From: an uncultured Lachnospiraceae bacterium
Lineage (GTDB): Bacteria > Bacillota > Clostridia > Lachnospirales > Lachnospiraceae
Length of the DNA stretch: 64,000 nucleotides
Assembly (NCBI GenBank): GCA_947630025.1
Contig: CANRFZ010000001.1
Coordinates: 62,001-126,000 of the forward strand
Direction: 5' to 3'
Shown: positions 8,789-18,062 of the stretch, piece by piece
Layout of the letters: every line of letters begins with the position of its first letter
Numbering within the stretch: position 1 is the stretch's first letter
Translations under genes and position numbers: made by a program
Notes under the pieces: model-generated
Databases searched by the model: none
Told to the model about the DNA's origin: nothing
The model's input: the letters and a program-made list of their open reading frames with translations, nothing else

Positions 8789-11071
8789 TTAATATGTATT
8801 GATCGGGTCAAAATCATACTGCACCGTTATGTTTTTTAACTCCCGCGCCTGCAGGAACGCCTCCAGTACGTCCTTGACGGCCACCAGCCTTTGGTAGTCC
8901 GCGTGTTTGACATACAGGACGTGCCGGTACAAGTCGTTCATCCTGCCGATGGCGGCCTCCGCAGGCCCCACCAGCACCGGCGGCTTATCGGCGCCCTCTC
9001 CGGCGGCCCGTCCGCCCGCCGGCACGCCCCCGCCGTCCGCATCGCTGCGTCTTACGGCATCGGCCATTTCCTGTATCAGCCTTTTGCCGTCTTCCCTGTC
9101 GTGGGAAATGATCAGCACGCCCAGCATATGAGCCACCGGCGGGTACTGCATAAACTCCCGGTAGGTGATCTCCTCCTCGTAGAAGGCGCGGTAGTCCTGC
9201 GCCGCCGCGTGCACGATGCTGTAGTGTTCCGGCTGGTAAGTCTGGATCACCACCTCGCCGGGCCGTTCGCCCCTGCCGGCGCGCCCTGCCGCCTGCGTCA
9301 GCAGTTGGAAGGTTCTCTCGCCCGCCCGGTAGTCGCCGCGGTTCAGGGACAGATCCGCCGCCAGAATGCCCACCAGCGTCACGTTGGGAAAATCATGCCC
9401 CTTGACGATCATCTGGGTGCCCACCAGAATGTCCGCTTTCCCGTCGGCAAAGGCGGACAGAATCTTCGCATAACTCTCCTTCGTCCGGGTGGTGTCGGCG
9501 TCCATCCTGAGCACCCGCGCCTGCGGGAACTCCCGGTGCACCGCCTCCACGATCTGCTCCGTGCCCGCCTTAAATCCCATCAGATACCGGGAGCCGCAGG
9601 ACGGACAGTTCGGGCGGCGCACTTCCTCATAGCCGCAGTAGTGGCACACCAGCATACCGTTCCGGTGTTCGGACAGAGATACGTCGCAGTGGGGACATTT
9701 CATCACATGGCCGCAGGCGCGGCAGGACACGAATCCCGCATATCCTCTGCGGTTTAAAAACAGCATTGTCTGCTCCCCCGCCCGCAGTCTCTCCGCCATC
9801 AGCTCTTTCAGCCTGCCGCTGAAGACAGAGCGGTTTCCTTTCCGCAGTTCCTCCCGCATATCCGCGATCACCACGTCCGGCAGCGTGCCGTTCCCCTGCC
9901 GCGCCGTCATCTCGTACAGTCTGTACTCTCCCGTCCGGGCGCGGTAGTAGGATTCCAGCGACGGCGTGGCGGAGCCCAGCACCACGCACGCCCCGCTCAT
10001 CCCGGCGATCTCTATCGCCGTCTCTCTGGCGTGGTATTTCGGCATCGTCTCGCTCTTGTAGCTGCTCTCGTGCTCCTCGTCTATGATGATTACGCCCAGA
10101 TGCGGAAAGGGCGTAAAAAGCGCCGATCTGGGGCCGATAATCACATCCAGCTCCCCCGCCGCGGCACGGCGCATCTGGTCGTACTTCTCCCCCATCGAGA
10201 GCGTGGAGTTCATCACCGACACGCGGCTGCCGAACCTGTGATAAAACCGGAGCAGCGTCTGGTAGGTCAGCGCGATCTCCGGGATCAGCACGATGGCCTG
10301 CCGGCCCATGCCGATCATCTGCTCAATGATGCCCAGATACACTTCCGTCTTGCCGCTGCCGGTGATGCCGTGGATCAGGCAGACGTCCGGACGCCCCTCC
10401 CGGTAGTCCCGCATCACGCCGTCTATGATCTGTTGCTGCTGCGCCGTCAGGACAACCCGCCTGTCCCGGCCCGGCGCCAGCTTCACCGGATTCCGGTAGA
10501 CGCTCTCCGTCTCGATCCGGATATAACCCTGCTTCTGCAGCGACTGCAGCGTGGCGGGGGTGACATGGAGTTTCTCCCGGATCAGCTCGTAGGGAAGCTC
10601 CTCGTCCTCCGCAAGCGCCCGCAGCACTCTGGCCTTTGCCGTCTGCCGCTTCGCCTCGCACGCCTGCGCCAGACCGTCCAGATCGCCAGCGGGAATGCAG
10701 CAGACGACTTTTTTCTTTTCCAGCTGCTTCAGCTTCTGACGCACCGGAAGCACCGTCCGCAGCGCGGCGATCATCGTGGAGCCGTACTGCCGCTTCATCC
10801 AGTAGGCGATCCGGATGCGGCCCGCCTCCACGGTGACGGCCTTATTGTCCACGGAGGTGATCGTCTTGATCCTGTCCTCCGGACAGGCCGCCGTGTCGGA
10901 CAGATCGATCACATATCCCGTCTTATCCCGGCTGCCGGCTCCGAAAGGCACGTGCACGCAGACGCCCGGATAGATGTCCTGCGCCAGTTCTTCCGGTATT
11001 CTGTATTGAAAAGGTCTGTCTACTTTTTCATGGGAGATGTCTATGATCACATCCGCATATCGGTACGCCAT
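8789..11071 (-). CDS. priA: Primosomal replication restart helicase PriA
   Basis: A 760-residue superfamily 2 helicase that reloads replication at stalled forks. An N-terminal DNA-binding domain is followed by Walker A (GITGSGKTEVY), DEEH box, GSATPS, and a zinc-binding insertion with cysteine pairs (CRACGHVMKCPHCD, CHYCG, CPSCGSRY). Helicase motifs V and VI follow (GTQMIVKGHDF, QAAGRAGR). A Gly/Ala/Asp-rich insert of about 25 residues (around SDADGGGVPAGG, roughly residues 675-705) interrupts the C-terminal domain. It starts three bases after the murE stop. Confidence 0.97.
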   Translation of the reverse strand: MAYRYADVIIDISHEKVDRPFQYRIPEELAQDIYPGVCVHVPFGAGSRDKTGYVIDLSDTAACPEDRIKTITSVDNKAVTVEAGRIRIAYWMKRQYGSTMIAALRTVLPVRQKLKQLEKKKVVCCIPAGDLDGLAQACEAKRQTAKARVLRALAEDEELPYELIREKLHVTPATLQSLQKQGYIRIETESVYRNPVKLAPGRDRRVVLTAQQQQIIDGVMRDYREGRPDVCLIHGITGSGKTEVYLGIIEQMIGMGRQAIVLIPEIALTYQTLLRFYHRFGSRVSVMNSTLSMGEKYDQMRRAAAGELDVIIGPRSALFTPFPHLGVIIIDEEHESSYKSETMPKYHARETAIEIAGMSGACVVLGSATPSLESYYRARTGEYRLYEMTARQGNGTLPDVVIADMREELRKGNRSVFSGRLKELMAERLRAGEQTMLFLNRRGYAGFVSCRACGHVMKCPHCDVSLSEHRNGMLVCHYCGYEEVRRPNCPSCGSRYLMGFKAGTEQIVEAVHREFPQARVLRMDADTTRTKESYAKILSAFADGKADILVGTQMIVKGHDFPNVTLVGILAADLSLNRGDYRAGERTFQLLTQAAGRAGRGERPGEVVIQTYQPEHYSIVHAAAQDYRAFYEEEITYREFMQYPPVAHMLGVLIISHDREDGKRLIQEMADAVRRSDADGGGVPAGGRAAGEGADKPPVLVGPAEAAIGRMNDLYRHVLYVKHADYQRLVAVKDVLEAFLQARELKNITVQYDFDPINTY

Positions 11072-11074
11072 GTC

Positions 11075-12544
11075 TTACCTTCCTTCAAGGATCTCCCGGA
11101 TCAGCACCCGTTCGTCCATCGGGTATTTTACGCCGTTGATCTCCTGATAGTCCTCGTGCCCCTTGCCCGCCAGCACGATGATGTCCCCCGGCTCGCCGTG
11201 GCTGATGGCGTAGGCGATGGCCTCTTTTCTGTCGCAGATCTCCACATACGCGCCGTCCGTCTTGTCGATGCCCGTCTTGATATCGTCTATGATATCCTGC
11301 GGCTTCTCGCTGCGCGGATTGTCCGAAGTGATGATGGTCAGATCCGCCAGCCTGCCGCTGACCTCTCCCATCTCATACCGCCTCGACTTCGCGCGGTTGC
11401 CGCCGCAGCCGAACAGACAGATCAGCCTGTGGGGATGGCAGGCGCGCAGCGTGGTCAAAAGGCTCTCCAGCGCCATGGCGTTGTGGGCATAGTCGATCAG
11501 CAGCGTAAAATCGTCGGACACCTTCACCGGCTCAACCCTGCCCTTGACCTTGGCCGACGCAAGCGCCGCGATGATGTCCTGCTCCGGCACCTGAAAATGG
11601 CGGCAGACGGCGATGGCGGTCAGGGCGTTGTATACGCTGAATCTGCCCGGCGTCGCGGTCTGCGCGTGAAAACACATGGCGCCTTTGACGTCAAAGGCCA
11701 TGCCGAGGCCGCCTCCGTCGTTCAGATAGCGGATATTGTCCGCGTACAGATCGGCTTCGTGGTTGTCTATGCCGTAAGTCTCGACGGTGCACGTATGCCC
11801 TTCCGTCACCGCCTGCCAGTGCGCGTCGTCACAGTTGACGATGCCGGTTCTGCACTGTATGAACAACAGGCTCTTGCAGTGCAGATAGTCGGCGAAATCC
11901 TTATGCTCGCCCTTGCCGATATGGTCGGGCTCCAGATTCGTAAAAATGCCGTAGTCAAATACAAAGCCCTGGGTTCTGTGGAGCATCAGCCCTTGGGAGG
12001 ACACCTCCATCACCACCGTATCGCAGCTCGCGTCCGCCATCATCCGAAAATACTTCTGCACCAGATAGGACTCCGGCGTCGTGTGGTCGGCGGGGATGTG
12101 CGTGTCGCCTATGATGATCTCGATGGTGCCGATCAGCCCTACCTTGTGTCCCGTCTGCTCCAGGATGGATTTGATCAGGTAGGTCGTGGTGGTCTTGCCC
12201 TTGGTGCCGGTGACGCCGATGATCTTCATGCGCTCGGCGGGATGCCCCCAGAAAGCCGCCGACAGAAAAGCCATGGCATAGTGCGTCTCCGCCACCCTGA
12301 CCACCGTTACGCCGGCCCCTGCCGGAATGTCCACATCCTTCTCCGTGACCAGAACCGCCGCGCCAGCCTCCACCGCCGCGCCCGCGAACGCATGGCCGTC
12401 CATAGCGGCTCCCGTGATGCAAATAAAGATGCAGCCGGGAACGACGCGGCGGGAGTCGTAGACGATATCCGTCACCTCCCGGTCGGTCGTGCCGCAGACA
12501 CATTCATAATCGATTCCGTTCAATAACTCTTTTAATACTGCCAT
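11075..12544 (-). CDS. murE: UDP-MurNAc-tripeptide synthetase (meso-DAP type)
   Basis: Adds the third amino acid to the peptidoglycan precursor UDP-MurNAc-L-Ala-D-Glu in the cytoplasm. It has the Mur ligase ATP loop GVTGTKGKTTT, the central domain, and the SDNPRSE motif. The DNPR form is the signature for meso-diaminopimelate rather than lysine, so the organism probably has DAP-type peptidoglycan. 489 residues. The start ATG is preceded by CAGGAGACGCAA. It is the first gene of the ten-gene housekeeping operon, and its leader carries imperfect repeats (12551-12669). Confidence 0.97.
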   Translation of the reverse strand: MAVLKELLNGIDYECVCGTTDREVTDIVYDSRRVVPGCIFICITGAAMDGHAFAGAAVEAGAAVLVTEKDVDIPAGAGVTVVRVAETHYAMAFLSAAFWGHPAERMKIIGVTGTKGKTTTTYLIKSILEQTGHKVGLIGTIEIIIGDTHIPADHTTPESYLVQKYFRMMADASCDTVVMEVSSQGLMLHRTQGFVFDYGIFTNLEPDHIGKGEHKDFADYLHCKSLLFIQCRTGIVNCDDAHWQAVTEGHTCTVETYGIDNHEADLYADNIRYLNDGGGLGMAFDVKGAMCFHAQTATPGRFSVYNALTAIAVCRHFQVPEQDIIAALASAKVKGRVEPVKVSDDFTLLIDYAHNAMALESLLTTLRACHPHRLICLFGCGGNRAKSRRYEMGEVSGRLADLTIITSDNPRSEKPQDIIDDIKTGIDKTDGAYVEICDRKEAIAYAISHGEPGDIIVLAGKGHEDYQEINGVKYPMDERVLIREILEGR

Positions 12545-12550
12545 TTGCGT

Positions 12551-12669
12551 CTCCTGTCTGTCTCTGTTGCCGCCCTCGTGGGTTTCTGCTGCTTTTCTTT
12601 GTCTGTCTCTGTTGTTGTCCCTCGTGTGTCTCTGTTATTCTTTGTCTGTCTCTATTACTGCTCCTCGTC
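12551..12669. repeat. Imperfect repeats in the murE leader
   Basis: Three related 30-base cores lie at 12551-12580, 12597-12626 and 12640-12669. They share the block GTCTGTCTCT and end in CCTCGTG or a close variant, with a partial fourth copy between the second and third. In the murE mRNA they are purine-rich and lie between the predicted transcription start and the start codon. A frame through them (12504-12686) has biased composition and is not taken as a gene. Confidence 0.7.
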
Positions 12670-12718
12670 TTTCCGGCGGATGCCATACGGATGACAACCG
12701 TCCGCCGAATCCATATCT

Positions 12719-12747
12719 ACCATAGCACGAAAACGGCTTTTTTTCAA
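12719..12747 (-). promoter_or_regulatory. Promoter of the murE-to-rsgA operon
   Basis: On the minus strand TTGAAA (12742-12747) and TATGGT (12719-12724) are separated by exactly 17 bases, with TGC just before the -10 hexamer (extended -10). Transcription would start near 12711, giving a leader of about 165 bases. Confidence 0.6.
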
Positions 12748-12938
12748 CTTATGTGAAGATGCGTTTCCGGTTACGTTTTTTGTCTGCCGGGTTTGGAATC
12801 ATTTTATGTTTTTTATGTTTCTTTATGATTTTTTTATAAAATATCAATGAATTGGACACACTTTAGACACATTTTTCATGTAAAGTAATAAACAAGATAG
12901 TTGAACAACTCACTATCTCCCCCTCATAAGAAAAGCAG

Positions 12939-12965
12939 AAAAGTCCGGGACTCCCGGACTTTTTT
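12939..12965 (-). terminator. Terminator after the PfkB-family kinase gene
   Basis: A 10-bp perfect stem, AAAAGTCCGG / CCGGACTTTT (12939-12948 and 12954-12963) with a five-base loop. T runs lie on both sides, so it can work in both directions. It lies nine bases past the kinase stop and ends the scfA-to-kinase operon. Confidence 0.8.
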
Positions 12966-12973
12966 GTATGCCG

Positions 12974-13918
12974 TCATACCGATCCGTCCATTCTCTCCAC
13001 GACGATCTCCTGCCGCAGCTTCTCCGCCGCCGCCATCGGAATGTCCGCGCTCTCCAGCGTGGTGGCATTGGCCGCCGAGACCGCGCAGGCGCGCCGAACC
13101 GCCTCCTCCTCGCTCTCGCCTTTCATATAGGACATGGCATAGGACGCCACCACACAGTCGCCGCATCCCACCGTGTTCACCGGAACGATACCCGGCGCCC
13201 GGGCATACAATACGCCGTCCGCCGTCACGCTGAGCAGTCCTCTGCTTCCCATGGAGACCACGACACGCGCGATGCCCTCCGCGCACAGAAGCCGCGCCGC
13301 CTCCGCCGCCTGACCACGATCCCGCAGTTTCCGGCCCATCAGCCCTTCCAGCTCCCGGAGATTGGGCTTCACCATCCTCGGCTTGGCGCGCAGCCCCAGC
13401 CGCAGGCTCTCGCCGCTGGCGTCCAGACAGACCGGCACGCCGGCATCCTCCGCCCGGGCGGTCAGCGTCTCATAGATGTCCGCGTCCATGCCCTGCCCCA
13501 CCGAGCCGGACAACACCACCATGCCGCACTCGCCCAGCAGCCGCTCGTACTGTTCCATAAACTCCCGCTGCTTCTGCGCGGAGATCACCGGCCCCGGCTC
13601 CAGAATCTCCGTCACGAAGCCGTTGTCCGCCAGTATGTTCATGTTGCTGCGCGTCTCGCCGTCCACATGGACGAACCGGCACGCCGCGCCGCGCCTCTCC
13701 AGTTCTTCTTCGATAAAGCGCCCGCTGTAGCCGCCCAGAAATCCCGTGGCCGCCACGTCGAAATCATACTGCCGCAGCACCTTGGCCACATTGACGCCCT
13801 TGCCGCCGGCTATTTTCATCACGGTGCGCATTCTGTTCACGTTGCCGACGATCAGTTCCTGCGTGGTGTAAGTCTTGTCCACCGCCGGATTCAGCGTCAC
13901 GGTCATGATCTTTTTCAT
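12974..13918 (-). CDS. 1-phosphofructokinase-type PfkB sugar kinase
   Basis: A 314-residue cytoplasmic sugar-phosphate kinase of the PfkB family. It begins MTVTLNPAVDKT, the typical opening of 1-phosphofructokinase / tagatose-6-phosphate kinase, and has the GGKGVNVAK substrate motif and the C-terminal catalytic motif NTVGCGDC. The usual GAGD reads GCGD here; the catalytic aspartate is kept. No fructose PTS gene is nearby, so fructose-1-phosphate versus tagatose-6-phosphate specificity cannot be decided. It overlaps recJ by four bases and is the last gene of that operon. Confidence 0.88.
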   Translation of the reverse strand: MKKIMTVTLNPAVDKTYTTQELIVGNVNRMRTVMKIAGGKGVNVAKVLRQYDFDVAATGFLGGYSGRFIEEELERRGAACRFVHVDGETRSNMNILADNGFVTEILEPGPVISAQKQREFMEQYERLLGECGMVVLSGSVGQGMDADIYETLTARAEDAGVPVCLDASGESLRLGLRAKPRMVKPNLRELEGLMGRKLRDRGQAAEAARLLCAEGIARVVVSMGSRGLLSVTADGVLYARAPGIVPVNTVGCGDCVVASYAMSYMKGESEEEAVRRACAVSAANATTLESADIPMAAAEKLRQEIVVERMDGSV

Positions 13919-15705
13919 GTGGTGTCGTCCCCCTTACAATAGTCCTGCAGGATCATCTGCAGCCGCTCCCTGCCCTGATAGACGTCCAATTCGGGATAAT
14001 AGACCGCATGGATGCGGATCTCTCCCCCGCCGCCCGGCCCGTACAGCCTGTCGCGCGCCGCCTGTCCGTACTGCTCCGTCAGAAAGGCGTGCCACTTCTC
14101 CAGATCGCCGAAATACATCATCTCGTAGCGCCTGCCATCGCCGTCCTCCGCCTCGTACTTTCCCACATTGTTATTCCTGCCCAAAATACGGCCTCTGATC
14201 AGACGGAGATTCTTCTGGGCAAAAACCGGTCTGGGGTTGCCGTTTCCGAAAGGCTCCAGCACGGCAAGCTGCCGCACGAGCTCCGGCGTCACATAGGACA
14301 TCGGCATGGCCGCGTCGATGCGGATCTTCTCCTCGAAATCCTCCGGCGTCAGGCCACAGTGCGCATTCAGGTACTCCCGGAAACGCTCCACGTTCTCCCG
14401 CGGCATGGAGACGCCGGCGGCCATCCTGTGCCCGCCGTAGCGGGTGTAGAGCTCCCTGCACTCGCTCATCTTATCGTACATGGGATAGGCTTCTATCGAA
14501 CGCCCGGAGCCCTTCACGCCGTCCTCGGAATCCGTCAGCACGAATACCGGCCTGTGATACCGCTCCTTGATCCGTCCGGCGATGATGCCCGCCAGACTTT
14601 CGTGGCAGTCTTCCAGATAGACCACCAGCACGCTGTCGTTCTGCCGCCCCTGCCGCTCGATCATGTCTATCGCCCGCTTTGCGCCCTGCAGCGTCATATT
14701 CTTACGGCTGTCGTTTAACTCTTTCAGCTCTCCCGCGATGACCGCCGCCTCCGCCGCATCCCTGCTTAGGAAAAGCTGCAGCGCCCGAAAAGCCGTGTCC
14801 AGCCTGCCCGTGGCGTTGACGCAGGGCCCCAGAACAAAGCCCAGATGATAGGCGGACAGCGGCCTGTCCCGCAGGCCGTTGACAGTCAAAAGCGCCTGCA
14901 GGCCGAGGTTGCGCGTCTGGGCGATCTGCCGCAGCCCATAGCGGACGATGATGCGGTTCTCGTCCACCAGCTCCATCACGTCTCCCACTGTGGCAAAAGC
15001 CGCGAACCCGAGCAGTTCCTCCAGCAGCGCCGCCCCCGCCGGATCGGTATCGCCTTCCAGAAGGGCCTGCACCAGCTTATAAGCCACCACCGCGCCGCAG
15101 ATGCCGTCAAAGGGATAGGGGCACTGCGCCTGCTTGGGATTCACCACCGCATCCGCGGGCGGCAGACATTCCGTTCGCGCGCCGTCCGCCGCCGTTTCGT
15201 AAGGCACTTCATGATGATCCGTGACCACCACCGTCATGCCCAGCGCTGCGGCACGGCCAATCTGCTCTCCCGCGGCGATCCCGTTGTCGCAGGTAACGAT
15301 CGTATCGACGCCGTCCGCATACGCCTCCTCCACCATGTGCACGTTGATGCCGTAGCCGTCGTGGACGCGGTGCGGAATCGCCACGTCCGCCGTGCCGCCG
15401 CAGTACCGTATGCCGGACAGCAGGATGTAGGAGGCGCAGATCCCGTCCACATCATAATCCCCGATAATGCGGATCTTGGCATGGCACGCGATCTTTTCCC
15501 GCAGGATCGCCACGGCCCGGTCCATGTCTTTCAGCAGGCGGGGCGGATGCAGCTCATCCGGCGTGCCGTACAGAAAGCGCCGTACCGCATCTTCCCCCAC
15601 GATATCCCGGTTCCGGATGATTCTGGCGATCACCGGATCGATATGAAATTGTTCGCCGAGCTTGCGAAAATCCGCTCTCTTGGCATACACAACCCATTTT
15701 GCCAT
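13915..15705 (-). CDS. recJ: Single-stranded-DNA-specific exonuclease RecJ
   Basis: A 5'-3' single-strand exonuclease for recombination and mismatch repair. The DHH phosphoesterase core is visible: DYDVDGICA, CDNGIA, VVVTDHHEVP, followed by the DHHA1 region (KGSGRSIEAY, YGGHRMAAG) and a C-terminal OB domain. 596 residues, on the short side for RecJ but with all catalytic motifs. It follows secDF by 80 bases containing a long stem-loop, and overlaps the sugar kinase by four bases. Confidence 0.95.
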   Translation of the reverse strand: MAKWVVYAKRADFRKLGEQFHIDPVIARIIRNRDIVGEDAVRRFLYGTPDELHPPRLLKDMDRAVAILREKIACHAKIRIIGDYDVDGICASYILLSGIRYCGGTADVAIPHRVHDGYGINVHMVEEAYADGVDTIVTCDNGIAAGEQIGRAAALGMTVVVTDHHEVPYETAADGARTECLPPADAVVNPKQAQCPYPFDGICGAVVAYKLVQALLEGDTDPAGAALLEELLGFAAFATVGDVMELVDENRIIVRYGLRQIAQTRNLGLQALLTVNGLRDRPLSAYHLGFVLGPCVNATGRLDTAFRALQLFLSRDAAEAAVIAGELKELNDSRKNMTLQGAKRAIDMIERQGRQNDSVLVVYLEDCHESLAGIIAGRIKERYHRPVFVLTDSEDGVKGSGRSIEAYPMYDKMSECRELYTRYGGHRMAAGVSMPRENVERFREYLNAHCGLTPEDFEEKIRIDAAMPMSYVTPELVRQLAVLEPFGNGNPRPVFAQKNLRLIRGRILGRNNNVGKYEAEDGDGRRYEMMYFGDLEKWHAFLTEQYGQAARDRLYGPGGGGEIRIHAVYYPELDVYQGRERLQMILQDYCKGDDTT

Positions 15706-15726
15706 CGCTGCGCCGTCCTATTGTCA

Positions 15727-15758
15727 CAAAGGCGTCCTGAAATGCCAGAACGCCTTTG
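15727..15758 (-). other. Stem-loop between secDF and recJ
   Basis: CAAAGGCGT (15727-15735) pairs with ACGCCTTTG (15750-15758), with further pairing inside. No clear T run follows on the minus strand, so it is more likely a partial terminator or RNA-stability element than a full stop. Confidence 0.5.
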
Positions 15759-15785
15759 CGGAATTGCTGTATTGTTGTCTGTATA

Positions 15786-18062
15786 TTACTTCTTCGCCTT
15801 GGCCGCCTTTTTGACCAGCTTCGTGCGCATCACATACCACATCGCGCCCGTCAGACAGACGGAGGAATACGTACCGCAGATGATGCCCGCAATTAACGGC
15901 AGCGCAAACTCCCGGATGGAAGACACGCCGAACACTTCCAATGCCGCCACCATGAAGAACGTCGTCAATGAGGTGAAAATACTTCTCGACAACGTCTGGG
16001 TAATGCTCCTGTTTACCAGCTCCTGCAGGCTATCCATATCCCATCTGCCGCGCAGGTTCTCACGGATACGGTCAAAGATGACGATCGTCGCGTTGATGGA
16101 GTAGCCCACAATCGTCAGCATACAGGCGATAAACGTATTGCCCACGGAGATTCTGACGACCGCATAGAACGCCAGCACCACCAGTACGTCGTGCACCAGC
16201 GCGATCACGGAGCTTGCGCCGAAACGGATATCCTTGAACCGGAACCAGATATACAGAAGCATCAGCACCGTCGATACCAGAATCGCCCCGATCGCGTCCG
16301 ACTGCATCTCGGCGCTGATCGTCGCGCTGATCGTCTCCGCCGTGATGGTGTTCTTGTCCACGCCGAAATGGGATACCATCGTGTCCGCAAACTTTTCACG
16401 CTCGTCCACATTGAGCGTCCGCGTCTTGATAATCACCTGCCGGGAACCGGCCACCTTGGTCGTCTGCACGTTGCCGTCTCCCGTGATCTCCTCCACAAGC
16501 GGCACGATCTGTGCGTCGATCTCCTCTATGCTCATATCGTCCTGCAGCGTCATGGTCGTGGACGTGCCGCCCACGAAATCCAGACTGTAGTTTAGCGGCA
16601 TACCCGTCCTTGCCTTATTGACGCCCATCACAACGAAGCCGGCCACGATCACCGCCAGAGACAGGCCGAAGAACACGTACCGCCTGGACAGGAAGTTGAT
16701 CGTCTTACGCTCCTTCGCCACGCCGTAAGCCTTCTCGCTCTGCACGCCGAGGGCGTAGAAGATATTCATCAGGAATTTGGTCACAAACAACGCCGTAAAC
16801 ATGGAGAGAATAATACCCAGCATCAGCGTGATGGAGAAGCCGCGGATCGTGCCGCTCCCCATAAAGTACAGTACCACCGCCGCGATAAACGTCGTGATGT
16901 TGCCGTCTATGATCGCCGACAGCGCCTTGTTGAATCCGATCTTCATCGCGGACTGCACCGTCTTGCCGGTGGCCAGCTCCTCCCGGATGCGGGCAAAGAT
17001 AATCACGTTCGCATCCACCGCCATACCCACGGACAGGATGATACCCGCGATGCCCGGCAGCGTCAGCGTCGCCTCAAACGCATACAGAAGAATCACCATC
17101 AGCTCCGCGTACAAGGTCAGCGCCAGAGACGCCGCCAGACCGGAGATATAGTAAACCGCAATCATAAATACGACGACCAGCGCAAAACCCACCGCCGCCG
17201 CAATCAGGCTGGTGTGGATCGCCTGGGAGCCGAGCTGCGCGCCCACCACGTTGGAACGCAGTTCCTCCAGTTCCAGCTTCAGGCCGCCGATGCGGATCGT
17301 GGAAGCAAGCTGCTCCGCCTCCGCCGCACTGTCCTGTCCTTCGATCACCGCGTTGCCGTCCTTGATGACGGCGTTGACACGGGGCGCGCTGACGATCTCG
17401 CCGTCATAGTAAATCGCGATGGTCTCGCCGTTGTTGTACGCCTTCTCGGTGGCCGCGGCGAAAGCCGCCGTGCCCGCCTCCGTAAAGGACAGCGTCACCA
17501 CGTTCTCCACGTTCCCCATCTGGGAATCCTGCTGCGCCCTCGCCTGTGCGTCCGCCACATCCGTTCCCGTCAGGATGATGGAGCCGTCCGCCTGCAGTTC
17601 CTCTATCGTCTTGGACAACGTATGCTGAACCACGATATTGCCGTCCGCGTCCACGCCGTAGCCCGTCTCGTAGTTATTGTTGCCCGCACTGTCCGTCTGC
17701 GCGATAAAGTACAGGCTTCCGGGCTTGCCCAGCTCCTCCAGTATCGCGTTGGCGTCGGATACGCCGGGGATCTCGATATTGATACGGTCCGAGCCCTCCT
17801 GATAGACCTGCGCTTCCGTACTGTAATTCTGGACACGCTGCTGCAGCTTGTAGATCGTGTCGCTCATATCCGCGGCGCTGGGATTTTCGTCTCCTACCAC
17901 CTGATAGGTAATACTGACGCCGCCCGCCAGATCCAGTCCCAGCTTGATGCTGGACGCCGAACCGGACTTGTCCGAGCCCACGCCGAATATGGCGGTATAT
18001 CCCAGCAGTCCGAGAATCACAACATAGGCGATCAGACAAATTATCGCTCTGCTCTTTTTCAT
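15786..18062 (-). CDS. secDF: Fused protein translocase subunits SecD-SecF
   Basis: A single 758-residue membrane protein that uses the proton gradient to help pull secreted proteins through SecYEG. The SecD half has an N-terminal helix, GLDLAGG, a large extracellular P1 region and five membrane helices containing MAVDANVIIFARI. The SecF half (from about residue 455) has its own helix, the DFVGGT motif and a second helix bundle with VGYSINATIVIFDRIREN. The fusion is common in Firmicutes. The start overlaps the scfB stop by four bases. Confidence 0.97.
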   Translation of the reverse strand: MKKSRAIICLIAYVVILGLLGYTAIFGVGSDKSGSASSIKLGLDLAGGVSITYQVVGDENPSAADMSDTIYKLQQRVQNYSTEAQVYQEGSDRINIEIPGVSDANAILEELGKPGSLYFIAQTDSAGNNNYETGYGVDADGNIVVQHTLSKTIEELQADGSIILTGTDVADAQARAQQDSQMGNVENVVTLSFTEAGTAAFAAATEKAYNNGETIAIYYDGEIVSAPRVNAVIKDGNAVIEGQDSAAEAEQLASTIRIGGLKLELEELRSNVVGAQLGSQAIHTSLIAAAVGFALVVVFMIAVYYISGLAASLALTLYAELMVILLYAFEATLTLPGIAGIILSVGMAVDANVIIFARIREELATGKTVQSAMKIGFNKALSAIIDGNITTFIAAVVLYFMGSGTIRGFSITLMLGIILSMFTALFVTKFLMNIFYALGVQSEKAYGVAKERKTINFLSRRYVFFGLSLAVIVAGFVVMGVNKARTGMPLNYSLDFVGGTSTTMTLQDDMSIEEIDAQIVPLVEEITGDGNVQTTKVAGSRQVIIKTRTLNVDEREKFADTMVSHFGVDKNTITAETISATISAEMQSDAIGAILVSTVLMLLYIWFRFKDIRFGASSVIALVHDVLVVLAFYAVVRISVGNTFIACMLTIVGYSINATIVIFDRIRENLRGRWDMDSLQELVNRSITQTLSRSIFTSLTTFFMVAALEVFGVSSIREFALPLIAGIICGTYSSVCLTGAMWYVMRTKLVKKAAKAKK

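Larger units (their letters stand above)
12545..12973. other. Intergenic region between murE and the sugar kinase
   Basis: This 429-base gap holds the murE leader repeats, a hairpin (arms CGGCGGA at 12674-12680 and TCCGCCG at 12701-12707), the murE promoter, an AT-rich stretch (about 12780-12895) with no gene, a dyad at 12896-12917, and the terminator of the upstream operon. Confidence 0.7.

Noticed and set aside
12504-12686. 60-residue frame rich in Q and R upstream of murE
   Set aside because: It simply translates the leader repeats, overlaps the murE start and has no ribosome site.
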